Source: Liolophura sinensis
Lineage: Eukaryota; Mollusca; Polyplacophora; Chitonida; Chitonidae
Length of the DNA: 64,000 nt
Direction of reading: 5' to 3'
Assembly: GCF_032854445.1 (NCBI RefSeq)
Contig: NC_088304.1
Span: 21,367,850 to 21,431,849 of the forward strand
The notes beneath the pieces are model-generated. The model saw only the letters and a program-made list of their open reading frames with translations, was not told the DNA's origin and made no database searches. A program made the translations under genes and the position numbers. Below, in pieces: positions 13,501 through 25,500 of the stretch (within the stretch, counting starts at the first letter, position 1; the number at the start of each line of letters is the position of its first letter).

Positions 13501-16500
13501 TCAGCCTTATCACTGAGGTTAGTCTCTACAACACAGACATTGAATACAGCATCCTGCTCACCAAATAGGTTAGCCCGATCTCTGAGGTTAGTCTCTACAG
13601 CACAGGCATGGAATAGAGCTTCCTGCACATAATAATAGGTCAGCCTTATCACTGAGGTTAGTCTCTACAACACAGGCTTTGAATACAGCATCCTGCTCAC
13701 CAAATAGGTTAGCCCGATCTCTGAGGTTAGTCTCTACAGCACAGGCATGGAATAGAGCTTCCTGCACATAATAATAGGTCAGCCTTATCACTGAGGTTAG
13801 TCTCTACAACACAGGCTTTGAATACAGCATCCTGCTCACCAAATAGGTTAGCCCGATCTCTGAGGTTAGTCTCTACAGCACAGGCATGGAATAGAGCTTC
13901 CTGCACATAATAATAGGTCAGCCTTATCACTGAGGTTAGTCTCTACAACACAGGCTTTGAATACAGCATCCTGCTCACCAAATAGGTTAGCCCGATCTCT
14001 GAGGTTAGTCTCTACAGCACAGGCATGGAATAGAGCTTCCTGCACATAATAATAGGTCAGCCTTATCACTGAGGTTAGTCTCTACAACACAGGCTTTGAA
14101 TACAGCATCCTGCTCACCAAATAGGTCAGCCTCATCACTGAAGTTAGTCTCTACAGCATACACAGGGGATAGAGCTTCCTGCACACAAGATAGGTCAGTC
14201 TTATCACTGAGGTTAGTCTCTACAACACAGACATGGAATACAGCTTCCTGCACACAAGATAGGTCAGCCTTATCACTGAAGTTAGTCTCTACATGGAACA
14301 GAACTTCTCGCACACAAGATAGGTCAGCCTTATCACTGAGGTTAGTCTCTACAACACAGACATGGAATAGAGCTTCCTGCACACAAAATACGTCAGCCTT
14401 ATCACTGAGGTTAGTCTCTACAACACAGACATGGAATAGAGCTTCCTGCACACAAGAATAGGTCAGCCTTATCACTGAGGTTAGTCTCTACATGGAGCAG
14501 AACTTCTCGCACACAAAACAGGTTAGCCTCATCAATGAAATTAGTCTCTACAACACAGACATGAAATGGAGCTTCCTACACACAAGACAGGTCAGCCTTA
14601 TTACTGAGGTTAGTCTCTACAACACAGACATGAAATGGAGCTTCCTACACACAAGATAGGTCAGCCTTATCACTGAGGTTAGTCTCTACAACACAGACAT
14701 GGAATAGAGCTTCCTACACACAAGATAGGTCAGCCTTATCACTGAGGTTAGTCTCTACAGCATACACAGGGGATAGAGCTTCCTGCACACAAGATAGGTC
14801 AGCCTTATCACTGAAGTTTGTCTCTACATGGAACAGAACTTCTCGCACACAAGATAGGTCAGCCTTATCCCTGAGGTTAGTCTCTACAACACAAAAATGG
14901 AATAGAGCATCCTGCACACAAGCTAGGTCAGCCTCATGGAGGTTAGTCTCTATAACACAGACATGGAACAGAGCTTCATGCACACAAGAATAGGTCAGCC
15001 TTATCACTAAGGTTAGTCTCTACAACACAGGAATCGAAATCACAGCGATGGCATTGGTGAGAGGCTACTGGATCATTACTGGGTCATTATTAGCTAGCTC
15101 GCTAATTAACTGAGCCATGGAGGCCCCGCTATATGTGTAAGTTGTACCATAATATATACATATTATGTTTTATTGGCATAAATATTACATTAAGAAAATT
15201 AGGATTCTGCATTCAAAGTATGTGGACACTACTTTCAGTTTTATTAATGTTAAACATTTTGTTTTCCTACCCACCTAGTGAAAAAAATTAATACCACCCA
15301 AAAATTCCTATGGCGTTGTTTTTGAAAACCTTTAGGACATAGTCCCACCATAATGCTGGCCGCCGTCGTATAAGTGAAATATTTTTGAGTACAGCGCAAA
15401 ACACCAATCAAATAAATAAATAAATTATAACAGGATTTGCCAAAACGACAAAAATGTAAAAACCTTTCCAATTTGGTTCAGAAAACATCCTTGCAGTTTA
15501 AACTTATATTATGCTAGTGACTAAAAAACCCTTGTGTGACATACCAACTTTTGCCTGTTGGAAATGTGTTAGAAACCTTCTCAGACTATATCCCAGAAAC
15601 CAACCACTACTAACATGATTAAGATGGTTGTATATATTTGTGTTGTACTGGATCCTAATACATGCATATAAGTAAGTAGCATGAAGTTAGCACTGGTTGC
15701 ATACATTAAACTTTGCTTATTATACTTACGGGATATTGCAGTCCGCCAAACAACGTCAATATAATGAAACTTGTTTGATTTTCCAGCCTGGAAATAAATA
15801 CATCACCTTAATTGAAGACAAATATGGTTTTTACAGTAAATGTGGTTTTAAAAAGAAAAAGAAATGATTGTAGATTGTAGAAATTCTGTACACACTTTGC
15901 GCTTTCCTCCCATACATTATCTTAAATTGGCATTTAGGCTACCACAATCTCTGCAGGTTTATTTATCATCAAGTGAATGAGGACTTCTTTTAATTATATA
16001 TGACGAAATGTTTCAGTGTGGTTATTTGATGTGCCTGGAATGGATTAGTATCAGTCTAGGCTGATGTAGTCACAGCATGGGGAATAAGTTAACGGACCCT
16101 GGGTGTTTCAAACAATCACACCTCCCTAAAAGAGACAATATCACCTGTCATCTTGATTGGCAAACATGACAGATATAGGTACAAGTATATGGAGAGTATG
16201 TTTTTGTTTTGTGATAAGTGCAATGAAGGAAACAAATAGTTTGTCTCAAAGGCTGCTTTCAGTTCTACCAGAAGTTGGATTGAACCTGCATCTCATTGGT
16301 CCTCTTGGCCAGAAACAAACTCCCTGAATGTGCCGAACAACTACATGCAAGAACATGAATACACAGCACTGGTGTATACATCACCAGACTGTCTGAATGC
16401 ACAGCACTAGAGTATATATTGTACAATGTCAGACTGTCTGAATACATAGCACTAGTGCATACATTCCCAGACTGCCTGAACACACAACACTGGTGCATAC

Positions 16501-19500
16501 ATGTACAATACCAGGCTCCCTGAATACACAGCACTGGTGCATACATCACCAGACTGTCTGAATGCACAGCACTAGAGTATATACTGAACAATGTCAGACT
16601 GTCTGAGTACATAGCACTAGTGCATACATTCCCAGACTGCCTGAACACACAGCACTGGTGCATACATGTACAATACCAGGCTCCCTGAATACACAGCACT
16701 GGTGCATACATCACCAGACTGTCTGAATGCACAGCACTAGAGTATATATTGTACAACGTCAGACTGTCTGAATACATAGCACTAGTGCATACATTCCCAA
16801 ACTGCCTGAACACACAACACTGGTGTATACATGTACAATACCAGGCTCCCTGAATACACAGCACTGGTGTATACATGTACAACACCAGGCTTCCTGAATA
16901 CACAGCACTGGTGTATACATGTACAACACCAGGCTCCCTGAATACACAGCACTAGTGCATACATGTACAATACCAGACTGCCTGAATACATAGCACTAGT
17001 GCATACATTCCCAGACTGCCTGAACACACAGCACTGGTGCATGCATGTACAATACCAGATTTTCTGAATACACAGCACTGGTGTATACATGTACAACACC
17101 AGGCTCCCTGAATACACAGCACTGGTGCATACATGTACAATACCAGGCTCCCTGAATACACAGCACTGGTGCATACATGTACAATACCAGGCTCTCTGAA
17201 TGCACAGCACTAGTGCATACATGTACAATACTAGACCGCCAGAATACACAGCACTAGTGCATACATGTACAATACCAGGCTCCCTGAATACATAGCACTG
17301 GTGCATACATGTACAATAGCAGACCGCCAGAATACATAGCACTAGCGCATACATTCCCAAACTGCCTGAACACACAGCACTGGTACATACATGTACAATA
17401 CCAGGCTCCCTGAAAACATAGCACGGGTGCATACATGTACAATACCAGACCGCCAGAATACATAGCACTAGCGCATACATTCCCAAACTGCGTGAACACA
17501 CAGCAATGGTGCATACATGTACAATACCAAGCTCCCTAAATACACAGCACTGGGGCATACATGTACAACACCAGGCTGCCTAAATACACAGCACTAGTGT
17601 ATACATGTACAACACCAGGCTCCCTGAATACAAAGCACTAGTGTATACATGTACAATACCAGGCTGCCTAAATAAACAGCACTGGTGTATACATGTACAA
17701 TACCAGGCTGCCTGAATACACAGCACTGGTGTATACATGTAAAATACCAGACCGCCAGAATACATAGCACTAGTGCATACATTCCCAAACTGCCTGAACA
17801 CACAGCACTGGTACATACATGTACAATACCAGGCTGCCTGAATACACAGCACTGGTGTATACATGTACAATACCAGGCTGCCTGAATACACAGCACTGGT
17901 GTATACATGTACAATACCAGACTGCTAAAATAGAGCACTAGTGCATACAATACCAGATTTTCTGAATACACAGCAATGATGTATACATGTACAATACCAG
18001 GCTGCCTGAATACACAGCACTAGTGCATACAATACCAGACCACCAGAATACACAGCACTAGTGTATACATGTACAATACCAGACCGCCAGAATACACAGC
18101 ACTATTGTATACATGTACAATACCAGACCGCCAGAATACACAGCACTATTGTATACATGTACAATACCAGACCGCCAGAATACACAGCACTAGTGTATAC
18201 AATACCAGGTTTTCTGAATACACAGCACTGGTGCATACATGTACAATACCAGGCTGCCTGAATACACAGCACTAGTGCATACATGTGCAATACCAGACCG
18301 CCAGAATACATAACACTAGTTCATGCATTTCAAGACTGCCTGAATACACAGCACTGGTGTATATATGTACAGTACCAGGCTGCCTGAATACACAGCACTG
18401 GTGTATACATGTACAATACCAGACTGCTAGAATAGAGCATTAGTGCATACAATACCAGATTTTCTGAATACACAGCACTAGTGTATACATGTTCAATACC
18501 AGTCTGCCTGAATACACAGCAGTAGTGCATCCATGTACAATACTAGACGGCCAGAATACACAGCACTACTGGACACAACAGACTGCCTGAGTGTGCTAGA
18601 GTGTCTGAATGCATAACACTAGTGCATATAACATCAGACTACATTTTTTAATGAATATCTACACTGTTATATTGTAACACTCAACTGTGCAACAGAAACT
18701 GAACAAACGCAAGACTTCACACTTGACAATACTTTATTAATGATATATCATTTCAGAATAAGCAAAGCCTACAACTCAGACATCACCAGTTACAAGTGAT
18801 AACAAAATTATATGCATATATGATACAAACAAAGCACGCCTGAAAAATGTGAGTTTTTGATCACATGTTACAATTTGCCCGCAAACCATGATTCCTCTGG
18901 ACTGATCTTAAAATTAAACTAAATCCCTATCTATTCTTTAGCATTCCTATTTCCACAATCTCCAACATTATATATATAAGGCACAGATGTTTATTTTTTT
19001 TATGAAGTGTGCATTTTAATACCTTTTATTTTCTGTCTATACATTTTTTATAGGATTCAAGCAGACGTTTCTGTTCACTAATTCTGTCAATGGACCACTA
19101 GATTAGCTCCAACATTAAAATTTCATTCAGAATTAAAACATATCATAGATTCTATATTCTTGCAAAACAAGATGCATTTCTATAAGCAATTTACAACAAA
19201 CAAATCAATCTTTAAATTTCCTCATAATCACGGGCCTAACATACAGCCAGTCTCTCTAAATCTAGACTTAAACGTGCCAAATATCTCCAGTCCTGCAGAA
19301 GTTTCTAAACGCATGTTTGTAAAATCAGGGCTGCAGCTAAAAACAGATTAACAAAACTAACAGCAATTTTTCAAAAGCTGGGAACATTAGAGTTCTTAAT
19401 GAACACCACAAAAAAAAAACCTCTGAGCAACAATTAAGACATACTAAATTTTATTACATGTATGTCTAGTACACGTACCTTTACAAAAAAGCTCTATAAA

Positions 19501-22500
19501 ACAATCATATACTCACATTGCAAAACATGTGACAAAAAATTAGTACTACTTTAAAAACCTGACAATGTTTTATATAACCTGATACCGATTTGCTCAGTTC
19601 TGATCAATCAGAAGCTATCACACCATGCTTACTCCTCATCAGGTTCAGTGCAACATGGAAATGTACTGTCTCACAGTTAGTCTAGATTAGGCCATATTGA
19701 AAATGTTTGAATCAAGAATGTTGGAGTGTCCATACATCTGGGATACAACCACCAGGAGCTACCTGGACAAGCAATCTACCACTGATACCTGGAAACAGAT
19801 AAGAGAAAAACAAAGTTAACTATGGTCAGATTTTTTGCATGCTGGACATGTATGGATTTTCAATAGCTTTAGTGTTTCAAGGAACTAAAGGCTGCACGTT
19901 AAACAAAATTAAATTAACAGTCCTAACAAAGGTGGTATTTTATTTATTTATGTGATTGATGTTTAATGCCATGCTCAAGAATATTTCACTTATATAACAA
20001 CAGCCAGGATTGTGGTGGGAGGAAACGGGGCAGCGTCCCACGGAAACCCGTGAACATGTGCATATTGCTGACACCCATTTCCACGTAGCCCACATGAGCT
20101 GGACTTCACCTCACCGCGACTGCATTGGTGAGAAGCTCATCACCTTAAGTCTAACCACCTTGACCCCCTGCATGTCATAAAGACTGAGGAAAACAAACAG
20201 GGATTTTAATGGATGTGGTGCTTGAAGGAATTGAAGGTCATAAATTAAATAAAATTAAGTTAAAATTAAAAGGCCATGAAAATTCGGACATGAACGTGCT
20301 CACTGAATGCCAACATGCACTGTATATGTACTCACAGGATTTTCTGATTATCATGCTGAAGTATTCAAAAAATAATTCCCTTTCAGTCACTGTATATAAC
20401 AAATATGATGCCCAACCCACTCTGTCCAGTCTCAAAATCGACATTTTCAGACTTCACCAACAATTCTTTTACCACATAATAGTTACTTATAGTCCTCTAC
20501 CCCATGCTGGTTACAACCTCCCTGCAACATAATTACAATCCCCCTGCAACATGGTTACAATTCCTCGCTGTAATGACATGATGGTTACAGCCCCTTACTT
20601 CATGATGGTTACGAAGCTCCTAATGTTGTCAAGAGGCACCCACTTGAGCTGATGGGCACAGAAGGAAATGGTGTGTCCCAGGAGAAGTAGCATCGACAAG
20701 TGGCCCCAAGCACCCCACTTACGGTTACTGGGGTCTGTGAAGGAAGCAAAAAATAGCCAATGGTCACAAAAATAAACGCAATCATACCATTGACATCTAA
20801 ATGGACCTGTAGCATCTTTTTCTTTCAAATTGAATGATGCTTTATTTTGTACCTAGCATTCACTGATGCAGCCTTGGATCAGATTTATTTATTACACTCC
20901 CACTTATTTTTCTTTTACTTATAACCTTGAGTATCCAGAATAAGTAACTGGCTTTTTTTAAATCTTTTCAGCAGTTTCAGATAATCTTCTTTATATTGGT
21001 TGGAGCACTGCCAAACTGCTCCAAGATCCCCAGATAAGCTATCAACCAAGGACCCACAAATATGGACTTGGGAAGGATGGGGGTGGGGGATGTACATGTA
21101 GAATTCCATGTCAAAGGTTGATGTTCGGGTTTTTATGCGAGGAAGAATCCATATTGAACTTTAAGAACTTCTTGGTGTAAAGTGAATCAGCAGAAGCTGG
21201 CCTGATGAACAGGACACCTCACCGGTCATGGGCCTTCCTCACCACATCTGACAGCAAAGTTTAAGGTTTGGGGTTGGGCTTACCTCCAGTGTAGTATCCC
21301 TTGGCATAGAGAACCCGACTGACCAGGTAGGAAAAGCCTACAATAGCTGTTAGTCTCTACAAAAAGAAAAGAACAACAACACAATGAATACAACATGGTT
21401 ATGACCATTGAGGGTAACACTGTCCTCTAGAATGTATATGTATCATTGTGTGTTACACAATGGTGGTATAAATAACAGGGGGAATAAAAACAGATTGCTT
21501 GAAGTACACCATCACATGTATTTGAAGAATACATCACATGAAGAATACTTCACTTGCCCGACGGCAACAGCATAATGTTGGGTGGAAACCGGGCTGGGGA
21601 AACCCACGCGTATCAGCAGCCTCCTGACAGACCGTTCCACGTACGACTGGAGAAGAAGCCGTTCTGAACACCTGACACCAGTTTATCTAGTATCATCACC
21701 TCAAATACTTCAACCGTTCTGAACACCTGACACCAGTTATCTAGTATCCTCACCTCAAATCTTCAACCGTTCTGAACACCTGACACCAGTTATCTAGTAT
21801 CCTCACCTCAAATCTTTCAGGAGTTCTGAACACCTGACACCAGTTCTCTAACCTCTCCTCTCAATCCTTCAGTAGTTCTGAACACATGACAACAGTTCTC
21901 TAACAACCTCCTCTCAAATCTTTCAGAAGTTCTGAACACCTTACACTAGTCCTCTAACCTCCTCTCAAATCTTCTCACAGAAGACAGATGACTTAATTTT
22001 GACTCGCTGCCCAGAGTAGAATATGCATCATTTCCAGCATATTAGTAAGTTCTAACTTACTGTGTGGAAACTCAGCAACATCCTCCACATCCATGTTCAG
22101 TTCAGGTTTTGATGCACCCATTTAAGTGAAGGTGGGAAAATTGCTTTACCTGAAATGTACCTTTACTACTTAACAACAAAACAGCAAAAAAATGCCCAAA
22201 ACCAGTAGGTCATAGGTTTTTTTTTTTACCTAAAACAATCTTTGTGGATGAAGCCGCACTTGGTTACGAAGTACAACATCAGTGTAAATGTACAATTCAC
22301 TGGCTGTGACTTCAGTGTAATGTGTCATCACTCGTGTCAATGTATGGCCAATGAGTCATGTATCTGTACCGGTCGCAGCGTAGATGTACGGTACCAAATA
22401 CTTACAGGATATTGCAATCCTCCAATAACACTCAGCACAATGGAAGGTTGGCTGGTTTTCCAATCTGAAAAAGAAGAGCACATGATATATCCTACAATCA

Positions 22501-25500
22501 GTATACACACAATCAGTACACGGTGTAAATGCTATGAGCAGACCATTCATGGTGCAATCAGTACACACACCGGTGTGTAAATGCAATGAGCAGACCATTC
22601 ATTGTGCAATCGGTACACACGCCAGTGGTGTAAATGCTATGAACAGACCACTCAACATGCAACCAGTACACACACTGGCGGTGTAAATGCTATGAGCAGA
22701 CCACTCAACCTGTAATCAGTACACACAACAGTGGTGTAAACGCTGAGCAGACCACTCAACATGCAATCAGCATGTAATTTGCATCAATGATGTGTCACAG
22801 TAAGAACAAGCACACATGAATGGTCCATCCCACAGATTATATGATCATGCAAACATAGCATTATTCTACAAATGCACTGAACTCTGAGAGGACATATAAT
22901 TTATCATCCTAAATAGATGAATGGACTCAACATGTAATTGTATTTTCTCATGGCAATGAAATAATGTAACTAGTTTGTAACAAAGTAACAGAATGGTTAG
23001 TTGAGTTAGAATCATCCTACCTGTATAAAAAGAAGAGCTGCCATTTGAACAAACAGGAAAACAACCGACACGATCTCGCTCATTATGCGCGTCTTTATGC
23101 ACACGCAGCCAGGGAGTGTTTCTTACCAACGCAGTCATAAGTTCTTTTCAAGATTGTACAGGTATTTTTAAACTAGACATCACTTGGTTACAGCTCAGAC
23201 ATTTCTGAGACATGTCTGGATATGTGAAATATGGTGGTCATTTTTGTGAGAAAAAAATTAAAAAAAAGACAACAAACTATATATCAGGAGGAAGAAGGGT
23301 AGAATCAGGCCTCAATGGCCTGTGCCACATTTTCATTCAAACTGCTACATTTTATGACATTTTCATTCAAACTGGAGACCACTACAAATAGAGGAAACCA
23401 GTCACAGCCAGGCATCAACCAGTACCAGCAAAGTACAAAAGAAACCAGTCACACCAGAGGAAACACAGACAGCACAAAGAAAATAAAGGAAGTAGTAAGA
23501 CCACAGAGGAAACCAGTACAGCCACAGTAAGAGAAAACACAACATGGAAGACATCAGAAAACGTGAAGAAAAAAAAAAAAAGGGAGATAAAACCAATCAC
23601 TCCACATAAGAAACTTGTCACACCACAGAAAAAGCAGACAGAGCAAAGGGGAAATGGGTCGCACAACTGAGGAAAATTGCAACACCACAAGGGAAACCAG
23701 CCAAATCTCGGAGCTAACCAGTCACACTGAAGACAGTCACTTGATATGCGAAATCCGTTATATCATAGAGGAAACCAGTTACACCATAGAGAAAAACCAG
23801 TAACAACATAAGGCAAATGAGTCACACCAAAATAAGAAACCAGTTATACTACTAGAGAAACCAGTCACACCATAGAGGAAACTAGTGGTAGCCTATGAAC
23901 TTTCGTACACTTCAGTGCTTAAGTATTAGCCTACTTCAGTGCTTAAGTATTAGCCTACAAGTATGAACTTATGTGTTCTGATGTGCTCTGATGGTAGCCT
24001 ATGACCTCTAGTGGTAGCCTGTGTTCTGATGTGCTCTAATGGTAGCCTACGAGCTTGTGTGTTCCAATGTGCTCTATCGGTAGCCTGTGTTCTGATGGGC
24101 TCTATTGGTAGCCTATCAATTTATGTGTGTTGATGTGCTCGTGCAGAGACCTGCAAGAAGAATCCACGAGTCCAGCACTGACGCATAGGCATGTTGTATT
24201 GGAGTAAGTAAATAATGCTCGCAAGTGTCATACTTTATTCACTGACATACACTGTGTGGTTTTGAAAATTGTTAACAGTAGGAATAAAATAATCTCTCAA
24301 AACTGGCTGCTGGGGCTAAATTCACTGTTTCTGTGGAAATCACTTTTCTGTACAACTCCCCTGGTCGCAATTTAATCAGGGGGGCCTCCGTGGTTCAGTC
24401 GGTTAGCGCGCTAGCGCAGGGTAATGACCCGGGAGCCTCTCACCAATCCAGTCGCTGTGAGTTCAAGTCCAGCTCATGCTGGCTTCCTCTTCGCCTGTAA
24501 GCGGGATGGTCTTCCAGCAACCTGTGGATGGTCGTGAGTTTCCCTCGGGGTGTACCAGGTTTCCTCCTACCATAATGCTGGCCGCCATCGTATAAGTGAA
24601 ATATTCTTGAGTACGGCGTAAAACACCAATCAAATAAATAAACAAATAAATAAATAAATCAATTTAATCAGCAATGATGTAGGCCAATCCTGAAAACTTC
24701 ACCAACAAACCAGTCAGATTAAAAAAATACACCAGCTATTTGGGGTTACTTGTTCAAACCACCAGTAGCTGTGGCTTAGTTTACATGTCCGTCCACTGAA
24801 AGTAGCATACAGTGAAAGGTCTGCAGCCTGGTGACGCCCGATTCTGACATGAACATATGAGTTTTGGGTGATCGTCTTTTTTTTTTTTCAGTTCTTTTGA
24901 CAGGAGGCTTACACGATCCTTGCAGTGATATGAATACATGATGTTATTTAGGCATTGGCTTTATACAAACGGGACAAATGGTAAGGCATTAGCATGAAGG
25001 ATCAAGCAGAGGCATGGCCACACAAGACTACTGTCTGCCCATGTTGGGGTGCGTTCCTAGGCGAAGAAAGCGTGCTATAGCACGCAGAGGCACGGCCACA
25101 CGAGACTTGTCTGTCGGTGTTGGGGCGAGGTCCTAGGCGAGAAGCGTGTGCTAATGCACGTGCTTTATTCACAAGAAAGTCACGTTTGTTTGTGAAATTT
25201 ATGCGAAGATTTGGCCAGTTCACTATAAAATATCTGTTGCATGGTTCTACATGGCATAATACATGTGTAGATCAAAATTAGTGTGCCAACCGTCGACACC
25301 ATTCAGAGACATGGATCGCATATTTTGTTGTCCAGAGGTAGGTTATACATTTCAAGATAAATTTTCCGCTTTTCACAGCTAGTATATGTTCAAGCTGAAA
25401 TGCTGGGACTGTACCTTCACTTGCAAACTTGGATAGGCCTATGTCTGTAGACGGAACTATATTCACACCTTTCAACGATAATCTCTGATAAAACCCAGTA

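Noticed and set aside
16265-17971. Long Cys/Tyr-rich minus ORFs (212 and 258 codons)
   Set aside because: Tandem 44-bp repeat, several frames open at once, no start or splice context.
1858-18620. Direct-repeat arrays as CRISPR
   Set aside because: Units abut without unique spacers of constant length, no cas genes, and the context is an intron-bearing animal genome.
22356-22598. 80-codon minus ORF over exon 3A as a distinct protein
   Set aside because: It starts upstream of the acceptor and follows the shifted frame of the damaged MGST3 exon.
24380-24480. tRNA gene at the SINE head
   Set aside because: A and B boxes are present, but the sequence runs on into the SINE core, has target-site duplications and recurs across the window.
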